From Paraburkholderia oxyphila NBRC 105797 (GTDB lineage: Bacteria; Pseudomonadota; Gammaproteobacteria; Burkholderiales; Burkholderiaceae): a stretch of DNA of 64,000 nt. Position 1 is the stretch's first letter, and the number at the start of each line of letters is the position of its first letter. The notes beneath the pieces are model-generated. The model made no database searches, had not been told where the DNA came from, and saw nothing but the letters and a program-made list of their open reading frames with translations. Positions 49,418 to 58,249 of the stretch are shown one piece after another. The DNA lies in contig NZ_BAYD01000003.1 of NCBI RefSeq assembly GCF_000685075.1, positions 203,840-267,839 on the forward strand, read 5' to 3'. Made by a program: the position numbers and the translations under genes.

Positions 49418-50061
49418 AGGAGTCCGTGGGCTCGCACGAAGGCGAAAAGGCCAGCATCGTTGTTCACGCCGAGCTTCGCCATGGCGTCGCGCTTCTGGCG
49501 GCTCACGGTGCGCACGTCGCGATCGAGCGCGCGGGCAATTTCCGTGATCGTACGGCCATGAACGAACTGCCTGACCACTTCCGATTCGCGCGGCGACAGA
49601 CGCGGCACGCGCGTGCTCTCCGGACGCTCCGCGCCTGCGGCAGCCAGTTCAGCGAGGATCGGGGGGCTCACATAGCGCAGGCCGCTGCCCGCGCCGCGCA
49701 CCGCGCCAGTGAGTTCGTCGATGGGCTCGCTCTTGCGGATGAGCGCGGTGACACCCGTGTCCATCACGGCACGCAGGATGGCGACGTTCGTGATGCTGGT
49801 CAAGACGACGATGCGGCATTTCGCCCAGTCGCGGCACAGGCGCCTCACGAGATGCAAACCGTCTTCCGCATCGCCTGTGTCGCACGGCATGGTGAGGTCG
49901 GTCAGCACGATGTCGCACGGCACGCATTCGAGCGTGCGCAAGAGCGAGCTCGGGCCGGACGCTTCGCCGACCACCTGGATGTCTCCCGCAGCCTCGAGCG
50001 CCGAGCGAACGCCCAGTAAGACGAAGGGGTGATCGTCGGCAAGGACGACTCGTAGTTTCAA
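49414..50061 (-). CDS. NarL/LuxR-family response regulator 2
   Basis: This 215-residue response regulator has acidic pair Asp9-Asp10, phospho-acceptor Asp55 in LTDLTMP and Lys110. The C-terminal LuxR HTH is at about 148-205 (LSPRESEVVRQFVHGRTITEIARALDRDVRTVSRQKRDAMAKLGV). It resembles RcsB/BvgA/EvgA. It is the first gene of a two-regulator operon and overlaps the next gene by 4 nt. Two tandem regulators near one hybrid kinase suggest a branched or feedback relay. Confidence 0.92.
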   Translation of the reverse strand: MKLRVVLADDHPFVLLGVRSALEAAGDIQVVGEASGPSSLLRTLECVPCDIVLTDLTMPCDTGDAEDGLHLVRRLCRDWAKCRIVVLTSITNVAILRAVMDTGVTALIRKSEPIDELTGAVRGAGSGLRYVSPPILAELAAAGAERPESTRVPRLSPRESEVVRQFVHGRTITEIARALDRDVRTVSRQKRDAMAKLGVNNDAGLFAFVRAHGLL

Positions 50062-50198
50062 GTTGGCTCTCTCTCGATGTGTAGGGATATCGGATCGGCC
50101 TATGCGTGCCCGATCTTTCAGCCGGGCTCACGAGGGCTTGTTGCGCGAAGCGTATTGCTTCTGGAGCCGTCATCTGAACATCGATTAAAGATTCCCTG

Positions 50199-50276
50199 AA
50201 TCAGAGATTTCCGAAACGTCAAACCTCCTTTAACCGCAGATTTTGATTCAGTTATGCCAATCAAATCAGAGATTTC
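50199..50276. repeat. 13-bp direct repeats upstream of the response-regulator operon
   Basis: AATCAGAGATTTC occurs at 50199-50211 and 50264-50276. Between them, CTGAATCA (50196-50203) and TGATTCAG (50244-50251) are inverted. The patch is AT-rich and lies 140-215 bp before the regulator start, as expected for operator sites. Confidence 0.55.
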
Positions 50277-50334
50277 TTGAGCGAGTACGCCGTGGACCTT
50301 ACGGCATGTCGGACTATGCCGCAGGCGGCGACGG

Positions 50335-51687
50335 TCAAACCGTCGCCCCTGCACGCGCTTGCCGCTTTGGCTTGTGCGAAAGCACGACCATTTCGACGGT
50401 GGCATCTGTCGGACCTGGCGCGCGCGCAAAGGCGGGCCACGCCAGCGCCGCACATGCGGCCGCGGCAAACCAGACAGCGGGCCAACCGGATACTGATAGC
50501 AGCATCGGAATCGCCGAAGGCGCGAGCCAGAATGCCAGGAAGGCGCCGGTGTTGCCCATCGCAAGCGCGGTCCCCACGCGGCCATGACCCGCAAGCGTGG
50601 CCAACTCGGTGAAAGCGACGCCGTGCCATGCCGAAGCCGCGATGCCACCCAGCACGAGCAGCGCGACGAGCACAAAGCGCACGAAACGGGCGTCGCCCAG
50701 CAGCGGGAGCGCATGCGCGGAGTGCGTCACGTGCGCAAACAGCGCTGTCGTTGCAGCGAGCCACGCGAACAGCGCAACGCTGACCGCGGCACACGCGCGC
50801 AGATACGCATTGAGATTGCCGCGCCGGTCGGTCCAGCGTCCGCTCCAGACGCGCATGCACGCCGCGCCCAATTGCACTGCCACGAGCGCCGCACCGGTCG
50901 CGGCGCTGCCTGCATGGCCGAAGTCGTGCAGGAACACGCTTGCGAACGAGATCACGGCGACTTGCGGCATGCACAGCGCCGCGATGCCGCCCACCATGCG
51001 CCAAACCTGAGCGCTGCGCAACGGCGAGTGCGCGCGCGGCATGTCGTGCTGTCCTGCGCGCGCTGGTGCGCGCAGCGCGGATGCTTCCGGCTCGCGCACC
51101 CAGCATATCGTCAGGAATGCCGACAAAATGCACAATGCCGCGAGCGCGCCGTAGACCCATGCGAAACCTGCGTGTGCGGCCAGTGCCGGCAGCAACAGTG
51201 CGCCGACGCCCGCGCCAGCGGGCACGGCGGTCTGCCGGATGCTCATCGCGAGACCGCGCTCGCCGGGGCCGAACCAGGCCATGACCGCGCGCCCGCTCGA
51301 ACCGTTGACGCTACCGCCGAGCAAGCCGATGGCAAGAAAACCGGCCCCAAGCGCATGCGCGCCAGGCACGTGCGCCGCCTCGGGCACGCACCAGGCCGTC
51401 ATGGCGACCAGCGCCGCCGCCGTCGAACCGAGCCCCGTGAGCAGCACGCGCCGGTCGCCCCATCGGTCGGTGAGCAGCCCCCACGGTAATTCACTGAGGA
51501 CGATCCCGAGTCCGAGCATGCCGAGCAGCAGTCCGAGCGTGCCGGTATCGATACGGTAATCCGAGCGGATCCACACCGCCGTCGCCGGGATACCCGAGAA
51601 AGCCGCAGCGAAGCTGGCGTTCGCCGCCACGCCAACACCCAGCACCTTCCAGCGATGCGACGCTCCCCGCTTCTTCACGTCCTTCAT
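50335..51687 (-). CDS. MFS transporter
   Basis: This 12-helix major facilitator protein of 450 residues has GLLLGMLGLGIVLSELPWGLLTDRWGDRRVLL as motif A and a central loop at about 205-230. The second half is related, with WSGRWTDRRGNLNAYL. GGAGGCC precedes ATG 51687. It diverges from a LysR-type regulator gene over a 193-bp gap. The substrate is not readable; small organic anions are common for this class. Confidence 0.88.
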   Translation of the reverse strand: MKDVKKRGASHRWKVLGVGVAANASFAAAFSGIPATAVWIRSDYRIDTGTLGLLLGMLGLGIVLSELPWGLLTDRWGDRRVLLTGLGSTAAALVAMTAWCVPEAAHVPGAHALGAGFLAIGLLGGSVNGSSGRAVMAWFGPGERGLAMSIRQTAVPAGAGVGALLLPALAAHAGFAWVYGALAALCILSAFLTICWVREPEASALRAPARAGQHDMPRAHSPLRSAQVWRMVGGIAALCMPQVAVISFASVFLHDFGHAGSAATGAALVAVQLGAACMRVWSGRWTDRRGNLNAYLRACAAVSVALFAWLAATTALFAHVTHSAHALPLLGDARFVRFVLVALLVLGGIAASAWHGVAFTELATLAGHGRVGTALAMGNTGAFLAFWLAPSAIPMLLSVSGWPAVWFAAAACAALAWPAFARAPGPTDATVEMVVLSHKPKRQARAGATV

Positions 51688-51880
51688 GATGGCCTCCAGA
51701 AAAGGATTGACTGCCGTCATGCTACGAGCGCACCATCTATCGGCAAAGCGGGAATATTCAATCGATATGATCGGAAAATCCGAAACATCGTGCCGCTATT
51801 GAAGAACCTTCGGCGGGGCCTCCTGTTCGACATCGTCGATGCATCTCGCCGCCGTCGGCACCGGCATTGAACCTCACGAT

Positions 51881-52786
51881 ATGAACGCACGCGGACTCGA
51901 CCTCGCGCAGTTGCGCACCTTTCTCGCCGTCACGGAGGCGGGCAGCGTCTCGGGCGCCGCGGAGCGCGTATTTCTCTCGCAATCTTCGGTGAGCGAGCAG
52001 CTGAAGAAGCTGGAAGAGCGCATCGGCCAGCCGCTCTTCGTGCGCAGCAAGCAGGGCGTCGCGCCCACGCCGGCGGGCACGAAGCTCGTCGATCACGCGC
52101 GCCGCATCGTGGCGATGTGCGACGCCGCGTTCGACGACATGCTCGGGCGCTCGCTCGACGGCGAAGTGCGCCTCGCCATCACCGACTACTTCCGGCCGCA
52201 CGACGTGGCCGCGATCATCCGGCGCTTCGCGAGCCAGCATCCACGCCTGCGGCTGCATGTGACCGTGTTGCCGAGCGCCGTGATCGAGAGCAGCGCCGAA
52301 GACGACGCCTTCGACATCGGTCTCGCCCTGCGCATCGTGGACACGCGCGGCAAGCGCAGCGAGGCAAAAGCAGACAAGGCCGATGCGCGCAGGAGCCCCG
52401 CGATCCGGCGCGAGCCGTTGCTGTGGGTCGGTGCGCGCGAGACGCTGCGCGAGCATGCGGCGCTCGCACCGCCCTGGCCACTCGTGCTGCTGCCCGCCAC
52501 GTGCCAGTTGCAGCGCTATGTCGTGAAGCTACTCGAGCGCGCGCGCATTCCGTATCTGATTTCGCATTCGGCGTCGGGCGTCGCCGGTTTGCAGCTCGCG
52601 CTGCAGGCGGGTCTCGGGATTTCCTGTCTGAACGAATCGGCGCTCGGCGAGGGGCTCGTGGCCTGCCCTGCGTCGTTCGGCTTGCCCGCGCTGCCGGCGG
52701 CTGAATTCCACCTGCTGCCGGGGCGCCCAGGCGAGAGCGCGCACGTGACGAACGCGCGCGCGGCGCTCGCGGCATTGCTCGGCTAG
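51881..52786 (+). CDS. LysR-family transcriptional regulator
   Basis: This 301-residue LTTR has an HTH (LAQLRTFLAVTEAGSVSGAAERVFLSQSSVSEQLKKLEERIGQPLFVRSKQG in outline) and an effector domain (EVRLAITDYF, AFDIGLALRIV, GLQLALQAGLGISCLNES). A polar insertion at about 163-182 (RGKRSEAKADKADARRS) is unusual. I start at ATG 51881 before the conserved HTH; the ribosome site is weak. It probably controls the divergent MFS transporter. Confidence 0.9.
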   Translation: MNARGLDLAQLRTFLAVTEAGSVSGAAERVFLSQSSVSEQLKKLEERIGQPLFVRSKQGVAPTPAGTKLVDHARRIVAMCDAAFDDMLGRSLDGEVRLAITDYFRPHDVAAIIRRFASQHPRLRLHVTVLPSAVIESSAEDDAFDIGLALRIVDTRGKRSEAKADKADARRSPAIRREPLLWVGARETLREHAALAPPWPLVLLPATCQLQRYVVKLLERARIPYLISHSASGVAGLQLALQAGLGISCLNESALGEGLVACPASFGLPALPAAEFHLLPGRPGESAHVTNARAALAALLG

Positions 52787-52895
52787 CAGGCGGCGCGGCG
52801 CACGTTTGTCCGACGCGCTGTGCCGGCCGGTGCGCGAAGCGCCTGGACCATGCGTGCGAGCAGCCCGCGCAGCGAGCCGCGCGCCGCAGCCCGCA

Positions 52896-53864
52896 TCACT
52901 GTGCGCTCGTCAGCTCCGCGAAACGCAACAAATCGACATTCCCACCCGAGATCACAATGCCCACGCGCTTGCCGCGCACATCCACTTTGCGCTGCAGGAC
53001 GGCCGCCGCGGCGAGGCAGCCCGTAGGCTCGACCACGAGCTTCATGCGGCTCGCGAAGAATTTCATCGTCCCGACAAGCTCCGCGTCGCTGACCGTCACG
53101 ATCTCGCTCACGCGCTCGCGGATCACCGCGAACGTATAGCCGCCCAGATGCTGTGTCTGGGCGCCATCGGCGATCGTCTTCGGCGTGTCGATGTGGACGA
53201 TCGAGCCCGTCTGCAGGCTCTGCTGGCCGTCGTTGCCCGCCTCGGGCTCGACCCCGATCACCGTGCAGCGCGGCGCGAGCGCATGCGCCGCCGTAGCGCA
53301 CCCCGAGAGCAGCCCGCCGCCGCCGAGCGGCGTGAGCAGCACGTCGAGCTCGCCCGCGTCTTCGAACAGCTCCTTTGCCGCCGTGCCCTGCCCCGCCATC
53401 ACATGCGGATGGTCGTAGGGCGGAATGAGCGTGAGGCCGCGCTCGGCTGCGAGGCGCTTGCCGAGCACTTCGCGGTCCTCGGTGTAGCGGTCGTAGAAGA
53501 CGACTTCGCCGCCATAGCCGCGCGTCGCCTCCACCTTCACGGCGGGTGCGTCCTGCGGCATCACGATCACGGCCTTCACGCCCAGCAGTTGCGCCGAAAG
53601 TGCGATGGCCTGCGCGTGATTGCCCGACGAGAACGTGATCACGCCGCCCGCCTTCTGCTCCGGCGTGAACTGCGCGATGGCGTTATAGGCGCCGCGGAAC
53701 TTGAACGCGCCCATGCGCTGAAGGTTTTCGCATTTGAAGAACAACTCCGCGCCCGCGAGCGCATTCGCCGTGCGCGAGGTCATGACGGGGGTGCGGTGCG
53801 CGACGCCGCGAATGCGCTCGTGCGCGGCGGCGACATCATCGAAGGAGATCGGCAGTGTGCTCAT
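52896..53864 (-). CDS. PLP-dependent ammonia-lyase (threonine dehydratase/serine racemase/hydroxyaspartate type)
   Basis: This fold-type II PLP enzyme of 322 residues has the PLP lysine Lys55 in GAFKFRGAYN, the substrate loop SSGNHAQA, a phosphate loop LGGGGLLSG and the C-terminal SGGN. It lacks the regulatory ACT domain of biosynthetic threonine dehydratase. The composition and the linked YheO-type regulator suggest threo-3-hydroxyaspartate ammonia-lyase or L-Thr/L-Ser dehydratase. It overlaps the regulator stop by ATGA, so both are one unit. Confidence 0.9.
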   Translation of the reverse strand: MSTLPISFDDVAAAHERIRGVAHRTPVMTSRTANALAGAELFFKCENLQRMGAFKFRGAYNAIAQFTPEQKAGGVITFSSGNHAQAIALSAQLLGVKAVIVMPQDAPAVKVEATRGYGGEVVFYDRYTEDREVLGKRLAAERGLTLIPPYDHPHVMAGQGTAAKELFEDAGELDVLLTPLGGGGLLSGCATAAHALAPRCTVIGVEPEAGNDGQQSLQTGSIVHIDTPKTIADGAQTQHLGGYTFAVIRERVSEIVTVSDAELVGTMKFFASRMKLVVEPTGCLAAAAVLQRKVDVRGKRVGIVISGGNVDLLRFAELTSAQ

Positions 53865-54562
53865 GGTCGGTGCTCGCTGGGCAGGTAGGTGTAGACGGTC
53901 GAGCGCGCCACGCCGAGCGTGCGCGCCACTTCGGCCAACGCGTGGCGCAGGTTCAGGAGGCCGCTGTCGGCCAGCTCGCGCACCGCTTCGCGGCGCTGCG
54001 CGAGGGTCATGCCAATGGGCGTGGTATTGCGCGCGGCGGCAAAGCGCTCGAGCGCCGCGCGCACGCTCTCGCGCGCCTCGCTGCTGCCGCGTGGCACCAG
54101 CGTTTCCGCTACGGGCGCGGCCGCGTCGGTCTGCATCAGCTGGCCGAGGCCCGCCGTGACCGCGCCGAGCAGCGACACGTCCATGTTCAGGCAGATGGCC
54201 GCGACATAGTCGCCCGCGCTGTTCTTCAGCCCGATCGACGTGCTCTTGGCCGGGCGCCCGTCGGGGAAGCGGTTCGGATAGTTGGCCACGACTTCGGGAA
54301 AGCCGGAATCGGTGATGCGGGCGAGGCCCATTTCCGTGGCGGCATCGCCAACCTCACGGCCCGAAAGATTGTTCGAGATCGCGACGACCGAGTGCTCGGG
54401 CGCCGTGAGGTCGTGCAGCACCACCTCGACGAGCGGCGCGAGCGTCTGGCCGAGCGCCTCGACGATCTTGCGGCCCTCGCGCAGGAGAAGCTGGTTTTCG
54501 CTTGAGTGCGCGTCCGGGAGCGGGCTCTGGAGCGCTTTTGCATGTTTCACCATGACTGACAT
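53861..54562 (-). CDS. YheO-type PAS/HTH transcriptional regulator
   Basis: This regulator has an N-terminal YheO-like PAS domain (about 25-135: VEVVLHDLTAPEHSVVAISN, SGREVGDAATEMG, STSIGLKNSAGDYVAAICLNMD) and a C-terminal HTH (about 180-225: MTLAQRREAVRELADSGLLNLRHALAEVARTLGVARSTVYTYL). I chose ATG 54562; ATG 54553 is possible, and neither has a good ribosome site. A perfect inverted repeat ends 2 bp upstream of the start. It is the first gene of a two-gene unit with the PLP lyase and probably senses a related amino acid. Confidence 0.88.
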   Translation of the reverse strand: MSVMVKHAKALQSPLPDAHSSENQLLLREGRKIVEALGQTLAPLVEVVLHDLTAPEHSVVAISNNLSGREVGDAATEMGLARITDSGFPEVVANYPNRFPDGRPAKSTSIGLKNSAGDYVAAICLNMDVSLLGAVTAGLGQLMQTDAAAPVAETLVPRGSSEARESVRAALERFAAARNTTPIGMTLAQRREAVRELADSGLLNLRHALAEVARTLGVARSTVYTYLPSEHRP

Positions 54563-54563
54563 T

Positions 54564-54588
54564 TTGACATTTGATGACGAAATGTCAA
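54564..54588. promoter_or_regulatory. Perfect operator-like palindrome TTGACATTT-N7-AAATGTCAA
   Basis: The 9-bp arms (54564-54572, 54580-54588) match perfectly. The right arm gives TTGACA on the minus strand, so the palindrome includes a likely -35 box of the regulator gene. Autoregulation by the YheO-type protein is a natural reading. Confidence 0.6.
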
Positions 54589-54756
54589 TCGACGATTGCC
54601 GGCAGTGCCGATCCTGTCCTGCGATCGATGGGAGGCGAAAACGCCGCAGCGTGGTGTCGAAATGTGGTGTCAATGCGCGCCCATTGGTTTGAGGGCGGGC
54701 AGCAAGAACTCGGAGAATCGCGGCTCAGGAAAGCCGGCAGCCGCCTGTGGAAAAGA

Positions 54757-54782
54757 AAAACCCCGCACCAGGGCGGGGTTTT
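54757..54782 (-). terminator. Terminator, probably the original ssb terminator
   Basis: A 10-bp stem (54757-54766 with 54773-54782) has a T-rich tail on the minus strand. It lies 27 bp from the left element boundary at 54809, which is where the end of ssb would be if the element were removed. Confidence 0.75.
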
Positions 54783-54808
54783 CTCTGCATTTCGCGGTTG
54801 CGAGGCTT

Positions 54809-54816
54809 TAGAACGG
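54809..54816. repeat. Left attachment repeat TAGAACGG
   Basis: An 8-bp copy of the sequence that forms the end of ssb (63171-63178). On the minus strand it reads CCGTTCTA and is followed by A, so the uninterrupted ssb would end Pro-Phe-TAA. Confidence 0.65.
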
Positions 54817-54964
54817 TTATCCACACTAAAAAATGTTGGTAACGCCCTCGGTGTGAGTGAGTGAATGGCTTTCGCGCCTCCACGGACTGCATACTTGTTG
54901 GTAAAGCTCGCCAGAAGCAAATTTCGTGCTGCACTGCGCGTCAAATCGCGGGGTTTGTGGGTAG
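54817..54964. repeat. Left-end recombinase-site-like repeats
   Basis: TTATCCACA (54817-54825, inverted form of the motif), TGTTGGTAA (54834-54842 and 54896-54904) and TGTGGGTAG (54956-54964). The first two form an imperfect palindrome with an 8-bp centre, as in tyrosine-recombinase core sites. The remaining space to the helicase stop (55131) has no gene. Confidence 0.5.
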
Positions 54965-55131
54965 AGGTAATCGTGGCGATGTACCGCTACGAGCGCGTCG
55001 TATGGCATGGTCGGAAGCCCGATAATGCCGAGCTTCCAACCAGGCCACAGCGTATTAATTCCCGCGTGCGTCAAGGGTTCGCTACGCCGGGCTAAGCCCG
55101 CCCTTGACCCATTCAATGTCGTCGAACAACT

Positions 55132-57378
55132 TTACGCATGCTCGAGAGAAACGGCTTCGGCTTGCTCGAGATATCTCGCCAAGGCGTCGCCCAGCGCTAC
55201 CTTGCGCGTATGTGCCTTAGGTGGCGCAAGCACTGCCAGTCGCGCAGCGTCCATGTTACCCACCAGCAGAACCTGCACCTGTGCTCGAGTGATAGCGGTG
55301 TAAAGCAACGTGCGGTCCAGTAGCCGCGAATCCGTCACCGGCACAATGATTCGAGGCCATTGCGAGCCTTGAGCTTTGTGAACGGTGACCGCACGACCCA
55401 GCTCGATGTCTTCGAGCATGTCGTCGGTCAATGCGCGAAGGACGCCGTCGTCCCATTCAACCCACGCGAGGACCGCAGGCGTTTCACCTGGAGCCTCGAT
55501 GGGCGGCGCTTCCACCCGAACGACTTTGCCGAGCGACCCATTTTGCAGAGCCTTGTCCCACATGTTTCGCGTGCACAGAAGCACGTCGCCCAAGTTGAAT
55601 CCGCAATACTCCGGCCGCTCGAACTCGTCATTCCATCGCACGACCTCGGCAAGCCCGCTTGTGAATCGCTGCTGACACAACTGGTTCAGCGCTTTCGTTC
55701 CTGCCGGACCGTTTCGCAATGGCGACAACACCTGCGTGTTTGCTGGGTCGAGCGCATACAACTCGACCACGCGCTCGGCAATCAGCCGGTCGTCGCAAGG
55801 GATAAAGGCGACCGGAGCCGTGTGGTCAGTGCCAGCGGACGGCCAGTTTCCGGCGCGAATTGCCGACGCCACCGTAAAGATTTCTCCGCCGTAGCGCTTC
55901 ACAGTCGTCAACTCTGTTGCGGGGATGGACGGAATCCCTACGATGGAATGGAGAACCAATCCGGGCCCAACGGGCATCAACTGATGCGGGTCTCCGGCTA
56001 GCAGCAAGCGCACATGGGAAGGCAGCACGTGGCAAATGCGACTCATCGAAATGATGTCGACCATGCTCGCTTCGTCGATAACCAGCACAGTCGGGCCGTC
56101 GAAATCCGAATCCCGCATTGCCTTGAGAAAGCTGGCAATAGTCACAGCCGCCCGGCCGGTCGCCTCCTGCATCCGTTTCGCCGCGCGGCCCGCGAGGGCG
56201 ACTTGAAGTACCTTGATGCCAGCAGCGTCATAGATGCGGTACACAGCTTTAAGGACGGTCGTCTTGCCTACGCCGGCACCGCCTGTAATACAGGCAAACG
56301 CGTGTTCGGCGGCGAGATGAATGGCGCTTTGCTGCTCGCGGTTCAGGCTAATGTTATCTTCCGCCTGAACTGCCTCAATAATGCCGTCCACCGCAGCGCT
56401 ACTGAGCAACGCTTGAGAGCTTGCTGTCAGCCGCTCGCAAATCGCCTTGGCAACCTGCCGCTCCATGACCACTGCGCCCAACGGTTGCAATCCAGACGCG
56501 CTTTCTACGAAGGTGCCGTTGGACAGCCCTTCGTTCAGGGCTTTAGCAGCAAGCTGACGCCATGTTGCATTGGGGAGGGGCTTACCCAGAAGTGGAGCGA
56601 GCTGCTTTTCGAGGTCAGCCTTGAGCGTGACTGTGTGGCCGTTGGCAAACGTGCGATAGCACGCTTCTTCCACGGCACCACGCAGGCGTCGTGGGTCATC
56701 TGCCTGGACACCAAACCGGCTCATTGCCAGTCGGTCGACATCCGACCATTTCCCGAAGAACGACAAGAGCCGGTAAGGGTCCTCTTCGATACGCGCCTGC
56801 GCCTCCCGGCCGAAGTACTTCAAGACCTTGCGGCCAATACGTAAATCGAAGCCGTTGGCCTGCAGCCATTGCAGAGTCTGGGATTGACCATGTGCCGCCC
56901 AGGCACTGACCAATATTCGCGCTGCATCTTCCGTGAGTACATCCGTCAGCGCCGACGAGTCCGCCTTGTCCAGAATCGTATACAGGCGCTCACCAAACCG
57001 TTCCCAAAGACGTCGGGCCTTCACAAAGCCGAGACCCTCAAATGCGGGATTCTCGGCTATATATTTGATGATGTGTTCGCCAGCAGGCATCGCGAGATGG
57101 GCAAGTGCGGCATCCACCTGCTGCTCGACGAGCTCGAAACCATCGACAACAACACGCCGTTCCGTGAGTGGCCCGCTGACATGCCACCATTGACCACGTT
57201 CGACGCGCGTGGCACCGAGCACCGTCCGGTTCGCTTTCACAACGATGTATGAATGCGCATCCGTAACCGAACCATCAATGTCGATAGGAACGCCCGTAAA
57301 GATTGCGCCTCCAAATCCTCGAGGATTCTGCGAGCGCAAACCGGTCACTCGAAGTACGACGGTGGCCGCTTCGGTCAT
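55132..57378 (-). CDS. RecD2-like superfamily 1B DNA helicase
   Basis: This is a predicted 5'-3' DNA helicase of 748 residues, the usual RecD2 size. An N-terminal OB-like part (1-95) and a helix-hairpin-helix region (about 100-205, IAENPAFEGLGFVKARRLWERFG) come first. The motor core has Walker A GGAGVGKT (366-373), Walker B VIDEASM (433-439), GDPHQLMPVG (462-471), a C-terminal UvrD-like fold with TVHKAQGSQWP (665-675), and TAITRAQ (694-700). Its start overlaps the preceding small gene by ATGA. It ends the recombinase operon, so it may process DNA during excision or integration, or act as cargo. Confidence 0.9.
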   Translation of the reverse strand: MTEAATVVLRVTGLRSQNPRGFGGAIFTGVPIDIDGSVTDAHSYIVVKANRTVLGATRVERGQWWHVSGPLTERRVVVDGFELVEQQVDAALAHLAMPAGEHIIKYIAENPAFEGLGFVKARRLWERFGERLYTILDKADSSALTDVLTEDAARILVSAWAAHGQSQTLQWLQANGFDLRIGRKVLKYFGREAQARIEEDPYRLLSFFGKWSDVDRLAMSRFGVQADDPRRLRGAVEEACYRTFANGHTVTLKADLEKQLAPLLGKPLPNATWRQLAAKALNEGLSNGTFVESASGLQPLGAVVMERQVAKAICERLTASSQALLSSAAVDGIIEAVQAEDNISLNREQQSAIHLAAEHAFACITGGAGVGKTTVLKAVYRIYDAAGIKVLQVALAGRAAKRMQEATGRAAVTIASFLKAMRDSDFDGPTVLVIDEASMVDIISMSRICHVLPSHVRLLLAGDPHQLMPVGPGLVLHSIVGIPSIPATELTTVKRYGGEIFTVASAIRAGNWPSAGTDHTAPVAFIPCDDRLIAERVVELYALDPANTQVLSPLRNGPAGTKALNQLCQQRFTSGLAEVVRWNDEFERPEYCGFNLGDVLLCTRNMWDKALQNGSLGKVVRVEAPPIEAPGETPAVLAWVEWDDGVLRALTDDMLEDIELGRAVTVHKAQGSQWPRIIVPVTDSRLLDRTLLYTAITRAQVQVLLVGNMDAARLAVLAPPKAHTRKVALGDALARYLEQAEAVSLEHA

Positions 57379-57815
57379 CGAGGCAGCCTCCCGGTCTCCG
57401 CGAGGACCTCATGCAGCACAGAATAGCGAGCCAGCAGCTGTTTGAGTTCGGCATTTTCTGCTCGCAGACTGGCGTTTTCCTGCTCCAGACGTGACAGTCG
57501 CTCCGCATCCTGCGCCGCGCGTACGGGTTCGGCACGGCGAGCCTGCCCCGGTACCTCGGTCCCAGATTCCACAGGCTCGACCACTGGAGGAAGCACGTGG
57601 CGCTCACGCAGTGAGTCCTCCAGGTCCTTCAGCGCCTTCCGGATACGTGGATTCTGCGCCAGAGCTGATTTGGCAAAGCCGCATTCTGCGGCGATTTCCG
57701 TGCGCGACAGAACGCCTCGCATCACCATGTTCCGGAAGTCGTCGTCGGTCTTGGACGCAACCCAGGTCGCGAACCGCTGCACGTACTCCTCGGCCAGCTG
57801 CTGTCCGTTTGCCAT
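57375..57815 (-). CDS. Small HTH/coiled-coil protein of the trio element (B)
   Basis: This 146-residue protein of unknown family has a helical N-terminus (about 1-35), a putative HTH at about 36-65 (LSRTEIAAECGFAKSALAQNPRI), and a Pro/Val/Glu linker. It ends with a leucine/glutamate coiled coil at about 100-135 (LSRLEQENASLRAENAELKQLL). I start at ATG 57815, preceded by GGAGGGG, which overlaps the previous stop as TGATG. The layout suggests a DNA-binding accessory factor, as TnpC is for Tn554. It may belong to a small-protein family found beside Vibrio recombinase trios (VPA1267 type); that is recollection, not verified. Confidence 0.7.
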   Translation of the reverse strand: MANGQQLAEEYVQRFATWVASKTDDDFRNMVMRGVLSRTEIAAECGFAKSALAQNPRIRKALKDLEDSLRERHVLPPVVEPVESGTEVPGQARRAEPVRAAQDAERLSRLEQENASLRAENAELKQLLARYSVLHEVLAETGRLPR

Positions 57816-58249
57816 CACTCATCCCCTCCGGTTCGGTCCCGCTTGGGCTTGGACAGCGGCGCATTGAGCATCGCCATGGTGACACCCTTGCGCTCCGCAT
57901 TCGTCGCCCACGTGACGAACTGCTCAAGCAACAGCTGGTTTTCCTGCTCGAGGCGCTTCGCCTTGTCCTTGTACTTTTGCGCCTCTTGCATCGCAGCCCG
58001 AACCCGTTCGTCCCGTGGCTCGCTTCGGCCACCCGGCTTTGTCCCTCTGAGGGTGTCCTTCTTGAAGGAGAACGCGTTGGCGATTTCCGGATACTCGGAG
58101 AACGTAAAGCGTGAATACCTGATGCCAATGGTCTTTTCTACGGCATCGAGCAGCGCATCCCACGTGAGCTTGCCAGTCCAGCCGTCGAGGATGTCGATTA
58201 CCCCCTTGATTCGTTCCTCAGTCAGGTCAGGTGCGCGCGTTTTCTTCAT
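57815..58249 (-). CDS. Small HTH/coiled-coil protein of the trio element (A)
   Basis: This 144-residue protein of unknown family has an N-terminal helical domain (about 8-70: LTEERIKGVIDILDGWTGKL, WDALLDAVEKTIGIRYSRFT, FSFKKDTLRG) that looks like a DNA-binding domain. A coiled coil follows at about 82-118 (AMQEAQKYKDKAKRLEQENQLLLEQFVTW) and then a basic tail. GGAGGTG precedes ATG 58249, which overlaps the recombinase C stop by ATGA. It has the size and layout of Tn554 TnpC-like accessory proteins but I see no clear sequence identity. Confidence 0.7.
   Translation of the reverse strand: MKKTRAPDLTEERIKGVIDILDGWTGKLTWDALLDAVEKTIGIRYSRFTFSEYPEIANAFSFKKDTLRGTKPGGRSEPRDERVRAAMQEAQKYKDKAKRLEQENQLLLEQFVTWATNAERKGVTMAMLNAPLSKPKRDRTGGDE

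Noticed and set aside
54817..54825. TTATCCACA is a perfect DnaA-box sequence, suggesting an origin
   Set aside because: It is a single copy at the element edge, with no box cluster or dnaA/repA gene. It fits better as one arm of the recombinase-site-like palindrome.
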